NCBI GenBank assembly: GCA_964625275.1 | Contig: CAZVBH010000062.1 | Span: 1 to 13,537 of the forward strand | Length of the DNA: 13,537 nt | Reading direction: 5' to 3' | Source: UBA3775 sp964625275 | GTDB lineage: Bacteria; Bacillota; Clostridia; Lachnospirales; Lachnospiraceae | Part shown: in pieces, positions 7,070 to 13,537 of the stretch | Layout: each line of letters opens with the position of its first letter | How positions within the stretch are numbered: position 1 is the first letter of the stretch | Notes under the pieces: model-generated | The model's input: only the letters and a program-made list of their open reading frames with translations | Told to the model about the DNA's origin: nothing | Databases searched by the model: none | Translations under genes and position numbers: made by a program

Positions 7070-9181
7070 TTGAATAGAGAAAGCGAATTAAAATATTTAG
7101 AAGATGTTCTTAAAGAGCTTGACGAAGCACTTGCTGTAGCCGGTGCAAGCCTGGACAGAGGTAACGAAGAGGTTGCAAAGCTTAAGCAGTATATCTATGA
7201 TGATTATCAGGATATGGATGTCAATGAGCTTCGTGAAAATGTTGAGGATGCAGGCAACATGGAGCTCTTTTTAAAAAATATAAGAGCTAAGATAAAGAGC
7301 CTTATATATATGAAAGAAAGCCCTTATTTCGGAAAAGTCTGCTTTAAGCAGGAGTCAGAAGAAAAGGCAAGAGATATCTATATCGGAACCTCAGGCTTTT
7401 GGTCAGATAAAGCCTGTACCATGAAAATTTTTGACTGGCGTGCACCCGTAAGCAGCATCTACTATGATTATGAGCTTGGTGACGTATCCTACAAGGTTAC
7501 TGAAAATGACGGAAGAACAAAAAAAGTAACCGAATACAAAGGAGAGGTTACAGAAAAATGTCAGTATAAAATTCAAAATGGTAAGATGGAATTTATGTCT
7601 GACACAAGTGAAAGAGTATATGATGAGCTTTTACTTGAGGCACTCAGCGGAAATGCAGCTGACCACATGCATCCTGTAATTGCAACCATTCAGAAAAAAC
7701 AAAATGAAATAATTAGAGATGATGAATCGGAAATCCTTGTGGTAGACGGAAGGGCAGGCAGCGGTAAAACCGTAATTGCAATGCACCGTCTGGCATGGCT
7801 TCTTTACAATAAAAGAAAGACCTTGAATACAGGAAATGTAATGATAATTTCACCTAATAATATTTTCTCGGACTACATTTCTCAGATAATGCCTGAGCTT
7901 ATGGAGGATTCGGTTCCTGAAAAGCAATGGGATGATTTGACAGAGGAGCTGGTATTTTTGGATGCAGAGCATGAAACTCGTGCAGAGCAGTCCGATGCAA
8001 TAATGACAGCAGAGGCAGACTCACTTCGATTGAGAAATGTTGCCCTCAAGGGCTCCGTAGTATTTTTCGATGCCTTTGAAAAATATTTGGATGAATTTAT
8101 TTCAAATATTACCTTTAAGGATTTTCATTATGAAAAGCTGACCTATCCGGCAGACAGACTTAAAAAAATGTTTTTTGCCAATCTGCAAAGCCTTCCACCA
8201 TACGAACGTTTTTATAACATAGCTTATTTTATTCTGGATGAGTATATGGAAGTCTATAACAGAAGCTATGGCGAGGAAAGACAGGAAAAGGTTCAAAAGC
8301 AGATTCAGAACCAGATGATAGACCGGTTCGCAGAAAAAAATATAATAAAAATATATCAGGACTTTCTGACAGTGATGTCAGAAAAATATCCGGGAGTAGA
8401 ACAGTATTTAACAGAAGACGGACGAATCTGTTATGAAGACTTGCAGATTATTTTCTATCTTCAGCTAAAGCTCTACGGATGTAATACCTACAAAGACATT
8501 AAGCATTGCGTTATAGATGAAATGCAGGACTATAATGTATTTCAGTTTAAAATAATGGATATGCTCATCGGAGGAAGAAAGACCATTCTCGGCGACAGAT
8601 TTCAGATACTTTTATCTCATAAATCCGAAGATAGTGAGTTGTGCTCCTATGAAGACGAAAATGTACTTGATGCAATAATAAGGATATGGCCTGAGCGTAC
8701 GTTAAAGGTATTAAATCAGACCTACAGGTCAACGGTGGAAATATCGGATTTTTGCAGCAAAATTCTGGGTGAAGCCGGAGAGGCGATGGCCTTTGCAAGG
8801 CATGGCAGGGCTCCCGGGGTAAAGGCTTTAGGCAGCGAGGAAGCTCAGCTTGAAGCAGTGGAGTCTGTGCTTAGCGAGCTCTCAGACAGAAATTATCACA
8901 GCATAGCAATTTTGTGTGATGATGAAGGCATGGCATATTATGTTTCTAAAAGCCTGGGAGGCACAGCGAGATTTTTGACGGAAAGTAATTCACTTTTTGC
9001 AGGAGGAACGGCAGTTATGTCAAGATTTCTTGCAAAGGGGATGGAATTTGATGCAGTAATAGTGGTAACGGAAGAAAATCCTGAAGAAGAAAATGTGGCA
9101 AGAATTGATGCCGGTGCATATTATATATCGTGCACGCGTGCACTTCATGAGCTTTATGTAATTGGCAGAAGGAGTATGTAA
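7070..9181 (+). CDS. helD: HelD-type superfamily 1 helicase (RNA polymerase recycling factor family)
   Basis: 703 aa from the TTG at 7070. The frame is open upstream to a TTG at 7001, but that codon has no RBS and would put the hairpin inside the gene. The 7070 start has gggag at 7055-7059 (10-nt spacing). The N-terminus is charged and helical (about 1-60), as in HelD, where a coiled-coil arm enters the RNA polymerase channel. Walker A is GRAGSGKT with Lys233; after a long insertion motif II is DEMQDY (Asp483, Glu484), then LGDRFQ (motif III), NQTYRST with Arg553 (motif IV) and KGMEFDAVIVV (motif V/VI region). The long gap between motifs I and II is a HelD trait. In Bacillus HelD frees stalled RNA polymerase from nucleic acid using ATP. 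Stop codon and cysE ATG share one base (TAATG). Confidence 0.88.
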   Translation: MNRESELKYLEDVLKELDEALAVAGASLDRGNEEVAKLKQYIYDDYQDMDVNELRENVEDAGNMELFLKNIRAKIKSLIYMKESPYFGKVCFKQESEEKARDIYIGTSGFWSDKACTMKIFDWRAPVSSIYYDYELGDVSYKVTENDGRTKKVTEYKGEVTEKCQYKIQNGKMEFMSDTSERVYDELLLEALSGNAADHMHPVIATIQKKQNEIIRDDESEILVVDGRAGSGKTVIAMHRLAWLLYNKRKTLNTGNVMIISPNNIFSDYISQIMPELMEDSVPEKQWDDLTEELVFLDAEHETRAEQSDAIMTAEADSLRLRNVALKGSVVFFDAFEKYLDEFISNITFKDFHYEKLTYPADRLKKMFFANLQSLPPYERFYNIAYFILDEYMEVYNRSYGEERQEKVQKQIQNQMIDRFAEKNIIKIYQDFLTVMSEKYPGVEQYLTEDGRICYEDLQIIFYLQLKLYGCNTYKDIKHCVIDEMQDYNVFQFKIMDMLIGGRKTILGDRFQILLSHKSEDSELCSYEDENVLDAIIRIWPERTLKVLNQTYRSTVEISDFCSKILGEAGEAMAFARHGRAPGVKALGSEEAQLEAVESVLSELSDRNYHSIAILCDDEGMAYYVSKSLGGTARFLTESNSLFAGGTAVMSRFLAKGMEFDAVIVVTEENPEEENVARIDAGAYYISCTRALHELYVIGRRSM

Positions 9182-9873
9182 TGGATGATAAGATAATAAG
9201 ATTTAGTACGGAAGAAGGCNNNNNNNNNNNNNNNNNNNNNNNNNNNNNNNNNNNNNNNNNNNNNNNNNNNNNNNNNNNNNNNNNNNNNNNNNNNNNNNNN
9301 NNNNNNNNNNNNNNNNNNNTTACAATAAGAGAATATCTTGCTACAGATGTTCAGGCTACCTTTGAAGGAGATCCGGCAGCCTATAACTATGATGAAATCA
9401 TATATTCCTATCCGGGAATCTATGCGATAATGGTCAATCGTATTGCCCATGAGCTCTACACCCTTGAGGTGCCATTGATTCCAAGGATGATGACAGAGCA
9501 TGCTCACTCACTTACCGGAATTGACATTCATCCCGGAGCAAGGCTCGGAAAATATCTCTGCATTGACCATGGAACCGGAATAGTTATTGGAGAAACAACA
9601 ATCATTGGCGAGCATGTTAAAATTTACCAGGGCGTAACGCTTGGCGGACTTTCAACCTCCGGCGGACAGTCACTTAAAGGTTCAAAGAGACATCCTACAA
9701 TTCAAGACAGGGTTACAATTTATTCAGGAGCTTCGATACTCGGTGGTGAGACAGTAATCGGTGAAGGCTGTGTAATCGGCGGAAACGTTTTTGTTACCGA
9801 ATCCGTAGAAGCAAACACAAGGGTAACACTTAAAAATTTGGAGCTTGAATTCAGATCTAAAAAGAAGAACTGA
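9181..9873 (+). CDS. cysE: Serine O-acetyltransferase (EpsC/CysE type), interrupted by assembly gap
   Basis: Makes O-acetyl-L-serine from serine and acetyl-CoA, the first step of cysteine synthesis, in the cytosol. The part after the gap (from 9320) is clear: REYLATDVQATFEGDPAA, then the left-handed beta-helix hexapeptide repeats with GIDIHPGA (Asp codon 9523) and IDHGTGIVIGET (Asp 9565, His 9568). The 15-residue step from that Asp to His matches the catalytic Asp143/His158 pair of E. coli CysE. The 13 residues before the gap (from the ATG at 9181) may be its N-terminus, but the 100 N hide an unknown length. Clostridial EpsC proteins are, as I recall, near 300 aa, whereas this frame gives 230, so more than 100 bases are probably missing. 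The frame across N is nominal. The C-terminus ends in a basic tail (RSKKKN). Confidence 0.85.
   Translation: MDDKIIRFSTEEGXXXXXXXXXXXXXXXXXXXXXXXXXXXXXXXXXXTIREYLATDVQATFEGDPAAYNYDEIIYSYPGIYAIMVNRIAHELYTLEVPLIPRMMTEHAHSLTGIDIHPGARLGKYLCIDHGTGIVIGETTIIGEHVKIYQGVTLGGLSTSGGQSLKGSKRHPTIQDRVTIYSGASILGGETVIGEGCVIGGNVFVTESVEANTRVTLKNLELEFRSKKKN
9220..9319. other. Assembly gap of exactly 100 N
   Basis: 100 consecutive N, the conventional placeholder for a scaffold gap of unknown size. It cuts the cysE-like frame. Real distance and even adjacency of the two sides cannot be read from the sequence. Confidence 0.98.
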
Positions 9874-9900
9874 GAGTAGTGAAAAATTCTGATAAGGATA

Positions 9901-11040
9901 ATGGTGAGCACTATGATAAGAGAAAAACTTAATTCCTATTTTCAAGACCGAGGACTGAGCAAAGTAGATCTCCATACACCACAGATGGAGCTCTACTACA
10001 AATCAGAAGAAAAAAGTGCTTCACTGGTATGGATAATTTCTGATGAGGCAAGACTTGGCATGAACAGGGAGGCCTACCTTAGATACCATAAAAAGATAAT
10101 GGATACCTTTACAGGCAGAGGCTTTTTGTTCGTCAACATACTTTCATTATTCCTGACCGCGGAGTGTAAGGCAGCTGCGACACTGGCAGAAGGAACACCC
10201 TTTTGGATTGCAGATGAGAAGTATGGCCGACTTGTGGTTTACGAAAACCAGCTTGAAGACTTTCTTGGCAGCAGGCTTGCCATTGAACAGATGTTAAGCT
10301 TTATGAAAAGAGAGCAGGTTAAGCAAGAAGAGGAAAACCGCAGGAAACGTGAAGACCAGGAAAGATATTATGAATATATAAAAGGCGTAAAGGAAGGTCG
10401 CGCAGGAAATTCCGCAAGAAGTACCCGTAAGACCAGAGGTGCAAACAGAAAAATATCATATGTGACACTGGGACTGGTAGCCGTAAATTTCATCATATAT
10501 ATGCTTACTACTCTTTTGGGAGGCCTTTTTGGGACCTCAGAGCTTTCGAATTTAGGAGCAGTTAACTGGTGGGACGTAATTGAAAATCATGAATACTACC
10601 GATTGATTACATGCATGTTCTTGCATGCTAACGGACAGCATTTAATCGGAAATATGATAGTCCTATATGCCGCAGGAGATTTATTGGAATCCCAAATTGG
10701 TCATTTAAAATATGCCATTGTATATTTTGGAGGAGGGTTACTCGCCTCAATAGGCTCTACCTATTATTATTATCTTTCAAACCAGTATGTAGAAAGCGTA
10801 GGAGCAAGCGGAGCAATCTTTGGAATAGTCGGTGCATTAATCGTCTATATGATTGTAAATAAAAATGCAGTAAGACAACTTGATCCGGCAAGAATCATGA
10901 TTTTTGTTTTATATATGCTCTATACTCTTTACTCAGGCTTTACCAGCAGCACGACCGATGGAGCTGCTCATCTTGCAGGTCTAATCGGTGGCTCATTGGT
11001 TTATCTTGCAGTTTACTCTTTCTCAAAGGATGAAAAATAA
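9901..11040 (+). CDS. Rhomboid-family intramembrane serine protease with cytosolic N-terminal domain
   Basis: 379 aa from the outermost ATG. Residues 1-180 are soluble, ending in a highly charged Lys/Arg/Glu segment (about 135-182) that likely forms a helix or coiled coil at the membrane. The membrane domain (about 185-375) has the rhomboid signatures: FLHANGQHLIGNMIVLYAAGD, GASGAIFG with nucleophile Ser303, and AAHLAGLIGG with His357 of the Ser-His dyad. Rhomboids cut transmembrane segments within the membrane; the substrate is unknown. A large cytosolic N-domain also occurs in Bacillus YqgP/GluP, but similarity there is not evident. The start is uncertain: aagga at 9894-9898 is too close to the ATG at 9901 yet suits the GTG at 9904, while ggtgag (9903-9908) suits the ATG at 9913. 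It lies 27 bp after cysE and no terminator is seen between them. Confidence 0.88.
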   Translation: MVSTMIREKLNSYFQDRGLSKVDLHTPQMELYYKSEEKSASLVWIISDEARLGMNREAYLRYHKKIMDTFTGRGFLFVNILSLFLTAECKAAATLAEGTPFWIADEKYGRLVVYENQLEDFLGSRLAIEQMLSFMKREQVKQEEENRRKREDQERYYEYIKGVKEGRAGNSARSTRKTRGANRKISYVTLGLVAVNFIIYMLTTLLGGLFGTSELSNLGAVNWWDVIENHEYYRLITCMFLHANGQHLIGNMIVLYAAGDLLESQIGHLKYAIVYFGGGLLASIGSTYYYYLSNQYVESVGASGAIFGIVGALIVYMIVNKNAVRQLDPARIMIFVLYMLYTLYSGFTSSTTDGAAHLAGLIGGSLVYLAVYSFSKDEK

Positions 11041-11120
11041 GCCAATGCTAAGATTGTGAGAAGGCAGAAATTGTGATGGTAAATAATTAAGAGGATTCAT
11101 AAAGGATACAGAGGATACCA

Positions 11121-11387
11121 ATGTTTCGAATGTGGATAAAAATGGTGAAGAAAAATCATATTCTAAAAGATATGGTTTTTTCATCAGATGAAAATACTAA
11201 CAGAACGAGAAAGATTTTCAAGGGACTTAGCACTGCCTGTGAACAGTGGAATCTTTCAGAGCCAATATGGCTTGATTTAAACAAAAAGGATTTTATACAG
11301 TTTTCAAGGACGAGATTTACGGAAGACAGCTTCATGGAAGAGCCGGATTTCGATTACCTTGAAATTTGTGTGATAGAAGAGGATTAG
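11121..11387 (+). CDS. Small acidic-tailed protein of unknown function, coupled to dnaX
   Basis: 88 aa. No known domain or catalytic motif is recognised. The N-terminus is basic (MFRMWIKMVKKNH) and the C-terminus acidic (EEPDFDYLEICVIEED); no membrane segment or signal peptide is visible, so it should be cytosolic. The ATG at 11121 has gagga at 11111-11115 with 5-nt spacing. Only 2 bp separate its stop from the dnaX ATG, and the dnaX RBS (aagagga, 11377-11383) lies inside the codons for its last residues, so translation of the two should be coupled. I have an impression that similar short proteins with this RFTxDxF...FDYLEI ending precede dnaX in related Clostridia, but could not check it. 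Position suggests a link with replication; that is inference only. Confidence 0.75.
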   Translation: MFRMWIKMVKKNHILKDMVFSSDENTNRTRKIFKGLSTACEQWNLSEPIWLDLNKKDFIQFSRTRFTEDSFMEEPDFDYLEICVIEED

Positions 11388-11389
11388 CT

Positions 11390-13006
11390 ATGGCATACAC
11401 AGCATTATATAGAAAGTTTCGTCCTGACACCTTTGAGGATGTAAAAGGACAAAATCCCATTGTCAGGGCACTGTCAAATCAGATAAAGCATGGTCGGGTA
11501 GGTCATGCCTATCTTTTTTGTGGAACAAGAGGTACAGGAAAAACCAGTGTGGCTAAAATAATGGCTCGTGCAATAAATTGCGAAAATCCACAAGACGGAA
11601 GTCCATGTAATGAATGTGCAGTCTGTCGTGGAATAATACAGGGCACCTCGATGAATGTTGTGGAAATAGATGCCGCCTCCAATAATGGTGTAGACAGCAT
11701 AAGACAGATAGTTGAGGAAGTAAAGTATTCACCTACTGAAGGCTCTTATCGTGTATATATAATCGATGAGGTGCACATGCTTTCATCAGGAGCCTTTAAT
11801 GCACTTCTCAAAACACTTGAAGAGCCACCATCCTATGTGGTATTTATTCTGGCTACAACCGAGGCGCATAAAATACCGATAACCATTTTATCACGCTGCC
11901 AGCGTTATGATTTCAAGAGAATCAGCCTTGATACAATTACTGCAAGGCTTCGTGAACTTTGTGACAAAGAAGGAATTAAGGCTGAGGAAGGAGCACTGCG
12001 TTATATAGCTAAATGTGGAGAAGGCTCAATGAGAGACTCATTAAGTCTTCTTGAAAGATGCATTGCTTTTTATTTTGAGGAAGAGCTTACCTATGACAGG
12101 GTTTTGGAAATACTAGGCGGTTCTGAAGTCGAAGAATTTTCGCATCTTCTTAGATATATTGACGGAGGCCTTGTAGATGACTGCATGGAAACGGTCGAAA
12201 GACAGATTTCAGAGGGCAGGGATTTAACCAGATTTATCGTAGATTTTACCTGGTACATGAGAAATCTCCTGATTGCAAGGACCGGACGGGACATAAATGA
12301 GCTTCTCGAGGTTAGCTCTGAGCAGATGGAAATTATAAAGAATGAGTCACAGGTCTTTGAGCCTGACCGTCTAATGCGTTACATCTCATTATGCTGTGAG
12401 CTTACGAATAAGCTTAGATATGCAACTCAAAAGAGAGTCATGATAGAAACGGAGCTCATAAAGCTTTGTTGTCCGGAAATGGAAGATAATGCAGCAGCCT
12501 TTCGTGACAGGGTAAGAAGACTGGAAGAAGAACTGGAGGAGCTGAAAAAGCGTGGCTTTGTACCGGCTGAAGAAAACTCCGAAGCTCCTGCAAAAGAGCC
12601 TGAAAAGGCAGCAGATTATGCATATTGTCCGGAGGCACTGCCTGAAGAAATAGAAGATATTGCCCAACACTGGAAGGAAATAAGAAATGGGCTTTCAGGA
12701 ACGCTTAGTACAATTCTGATATCGGCAACACCAAGTGTTACGCAGGATGGTAAGCTTTTGATTGTACCAAAGGATGAGCTTGATTACAAATTGAGCTTTG
12801 GCGATTTGGCAACCAAAGGAGATACAAGCGTTGGAGAAAAACATATTCACGAAATAGAAGAAGAAATTCAAAAAGTGACAGGCAGACATGTAACGGTTGT
12901 TGCACAACCCCCAAAAACTAAGGATGGAAAGGTTACCGAAAAGCATTTTGACATTACAAAAGAAAAATCCTTTATGGGAATACCTATTGAGGTTTCGGAT
13001 GAGTAA
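11390..13006 (+). CDS. dnaX: DNA polymerase III subunit gamma/tau (clamp loader)
   Basis: 538 aa. The chosen ATG at 11390 gives the family start MAYTALYRKFRPDTFEDV and has aagagga 6 nt upstream; an earlier in-frame ATG at 11366 has no support. DnaX is the ATPase of the clamp loader, which places the beta clamp on primed DNA, and tau links it to the polymerase and helicase. Seen in order: Walker A GTRGTGKT with Lys51; a four-Cys zinc module (Cys64, Cys73, Cys76, Cys79); Walker B DEVHML (Asp126, Glu127); sensor region ATTEAHKIP; and the SRC arginine finger Arg169. These positions match E. coli DnaX as I recall them. The collar domain ends near residue 370. The tau-specific tail begins with a Glu/Lys/Arg helix and is poorly conserved. 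A possible gamma-producing slip site is listed separately. Confidence 0.97.
   Translation: MAYTALYRKFRPDTFEDVKGQNPIVRALSNQIKHGRVGHAYLFCGTRGTGKTSVAKIMARAINCENPQDGSPCNECAVCRGIIQGTSMNVVEIDAASNNGVDSIRQIVEEVKYSPTEGSYRVYIIDEVHMLSSGAFNALLKTLEEPPSYVVFILATTEAHKIPITILSRCQRYDFKRISLDTITARLRELCDKEGIKAEEGALRYIAKCGEGSMRDSLSLLERCIAFYFEEELTYDRVLEILGGSEVEEFSHLLRYIDGGLVDDCMETVERQISEGRDLTRFIVDFTWYMRNLLIARTGRDINELLEVSSEQMEIIKNESQVFEPDRLMRYISLCCELTNKLRYATQKRVMIETELIKLCCPEMEDNAAAFRDRVRRLEEELEELKKRGFVPAEENSEAPAKEPEKAADYAYCPEALPEEIEDIAQHWKEIRNGLSGTLSTILISATPSVTQDGKLLIVPKDELDYKLSFGDLATKGDTSVGEKHIHEIEEEIQKVTGRHVTVVAQPPKTKDGKVTEKHFDITKEKSFMGIPIEVSDE
12544..12550 (+). other. Candidate -1 frameshift site in dnaX (gamma formation)
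   Basis: G_AAA_AAG in the dnaX frame at residues 386-387, just after the collar domain. A -1 slip leads to a TGA at 12568-12570 after six new codons, giving a protein of about 393 aa, comparable in domain content to E. coli gamma. A Shine-Dalgarno-like ggaggag lies at 12535-12541. The heptamer lacks the leading A of the canonical A_AAA_AAG, the SD-like element is nearer than in E. coli, and no strong stem follows at once, so this is tentative. Confidence 0.25.
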
Positions 13007-13035
13007 AAATTGCAGTCGCAAAAAATAAATATTAG

Positions 13036-13044
13036 TGTTATACT
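13036..13044 (+). promoter_or_regulatory. Possible extended -10 promoter for ybaB-recR
   Basis: TG-T-TATACT (13036-13044) fits an extended -10 element (5/6 hexamer plus TG). A second TATAAT lies at 13051-13056. Neither has a good -35 at normal spacing. The 109-bp gap after dnaX is markedly AT-rich, which suits a promoter giving ybaB and recR some transcription apart from dnaX. Confidence 0.35.
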
Positions 13045-13060
13045 AAAATATATAATTAAA

Positions 13061-13085
13061 GGTCTCTGCCTTTTGGCAGCGGACC
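13061..13085 (+). other. Leader hairpin upstream of ybaB
   Basis: ggtct pairs with ggacc (one G-T wobble), then ctgcc pairs with ggcag around a tttt loop, with one bulged C at 13080. No U tract follows, so it is not a typical terminator. It ends 17 bp before the ybaB RBS. It would lie at or near the 5' end of a transcript from the adjacent candidate promoter, where it could stabilise the message, or it could be an RNA-processing site in read-through mRNA. Confidence 0.45.
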
Positions 13086-13115
13086 AATGAAGATATGAAT
13101 TTGGAGGAATCAGAC

Positions 13116-13463
13116 ATGGCAAAAAGAGGCGGATTTGGCGGAATGGGACAGATGCCGGGAAATATGAACAACCTTATGAAGCAGGCACAGAGAATGCAGC
13201 GTCAGATGGAAGAAAAGCAGCAGGAGCTTGAAGGTAAGGAATGGGAAGGCACTGCAGGCGGCGGAGTTGTAAAGGTAAAGGTATCAGGACAGAAGCAGGT
13301 GACAGCTGTTGAAATTGCACCTGAGGCAGTAGACCCGGATGATGTAGAAATGCTCCAGGATCTTATTATGGCAGCAACCAATGAAGCATGGAAGGCAATG
13401 GAAGAAGAACAGGCACAGGCAATGGGAGCACTTACCGGAGGACTCTCAGGCTTTGGTTTTTAA
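13116..13463 (+). CDS. ybaB: YbaB/EbfC family nucleoid-associated DNA-binding protein
   Basis: 115 aa. The ATG at 13116 has ggagga at 13103-13108 with 7-nt spacing, better than the in-frame ATG at 13095, which would place the RBS inside the gene. The family is small, dimeric and binds DNA; it sits between dnaX and recR in most bacteria. The Gly/Met-rich start is followed by the helix MNNLMKQAQRMQRQMEEKQQELEGKEWEGTAGGGVVKVKVSG, the beta strands QKQVTAVEIAPEAVDPDDVEMLQDLIMAATNEAWKAMEE and a Gly-rich end. This pattern fits the family along its whole length. It is probably co-transcribed with recR, 20 bp downstream, with no terminator between. Confidence 0.96.
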   Translation: MAKRGGFGGMGQMPGNMNNLMKQAQRMQRQMEEKQQELEGKEWEGTAGGGVVKVKVSGQKQVTAVEIAPEAVDPDDVEMLQDLIMAATNEAWKAMEEEQAQAMGALTGGLSGFGF

Positions 13464-13483
13464 TAGGACAGTGGTGAATAAAT

Positions 13484-13537
13484 TTGAACTACTACAGTGA
13501 TTATATAGGAAAGCTGGTTGAGGTCCTTTCAGGATTG
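13484..13537 (+). CDS. recR: Recombination mediator RecR (N-terminal 18 codons, 3' partial)
   Basis: A TTG at 13484 opens a frame reading (M)NYYSDYIGKLVEVLSGL to the window edge, which resembles the N-terminus of RecR (pattern YS-x-x-I-x-KLIE-x-(F/L)-S-x-L). ggtga at 13473-13477 gives an RBS with 6-nt spacing. RecR works with RecO/RecF to load RecA at gaps, and recR follows ybaB in most Firmicutes, which raises confidence in such a short fragment. The zinc finger and Toprim domain lie beyond the window. Confidence 0.8.
   Translation, partial: MNYYSDYIGKLVEVLSGL

Noticed and set aside
9181..9873. Gap region as a real interruption (insertion or pseudogene) of cysE
   Set aside because: Exactly 100 N is an assembly convention; catalytic residues after the gap are intact, so there is no evidence of a broken gene.
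11041..11120. SRP (4.5S/scr) RNA, which sits near dnaX in some Firmicutes
   Set aside because: The gap is only 80 bp and shows none of the conserved SRP Alu/S-domain motifs; nor does 13007-13115.
11366..11389. dnaX start at the upstream ATG 11366
   Set aside because: It adds residues not found in the family, lacks an RBS and overlaps the small gene; ATG 11390 has a good RBS and gives the family N-terminus.
13016..13038. ttgcag at 13010 as -35 for the ybaB promoter
   Set aside because: Spacing to either -10 candidate is 23 or 35 bp, outside the working range, and it matches only 3/6.

Overview
The window is AT-rich and every gene lies on the + strand. Gene content suggests a Gram-positive member of the Clostridia, most likely Lachnospiraceae (Butyrivibrio/Roseburia-like). 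The signs are a lipobox lipoprotein, toxin/choline-binding-type wall repeats, a Clostridia-type EpsC/CysE, and the order dnaX-ybaB-recR. The genus is an inference from protein style, not a database result. A run of exactly 100 N at 9220-9319 marks a draft scaffold gap, so adjacency across it depends on the scaffolding.

Left part (1-5228): cell surface. A 5'-truncated secreted protein has about 14 wall-binding repeats and a C-terminal transglutaminase-like domain with a visible Cys-His-Asp triad. Next comes a lipoprotein with a Ser/Asp-rich stalk built partly from 18-bp tandem repeats. It is followed closely by an MBOAT O-acyltransferase and a DHHW/AlgX-like SGNH protein. The last two form a classic polysaccharide O-acetylation pair: the membrane protein passes acyl groups across the membrane and the exported SGNH protein places them on a glycan. 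A perfect 12-bp hairpin ends this unit.

Middle (5229-9219): a 257-bp intergenic region holds three perfect 10-bp direct repeats abutting a good sigma-A-type promoter. It drives a membrane-anchored VanX-type (M15D) D-Ala-D-Ala dipeptidase with Fn3-like and SH3-like domains. A hairpin separates this gene from a HelD-type helicase that probably starts at a TTG codon. The helicase stop codon overlaps the ATG of a cysE-like frame that runs into the gap.

Right part (9320-13537): serine O-acetyltransferase, a rhomboid protease with a cytosolic N-terminal domain, an 88-aa protein of unknown function that looks translationally coupled to dnaX, dnaX (DNA polymerase III gamma/tau), ybaB/ebfC (nucleoid-associated) and the first 18 codons of recR. 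The last three are the widely conserved replication/recombination cluster.

I do not see a clearly new biological system. The observations most worth checking are the triple operator-like repeat, the lipoprotein/MBOAT/SGNH cluster with its extra C-terminal domain, the dnaX-coupled small protein, a possible frameshift site in dnaX, and the mis-sized gap in cysE. No tRNA, rRNA, CRISPR array or insertion sequence was recognised.
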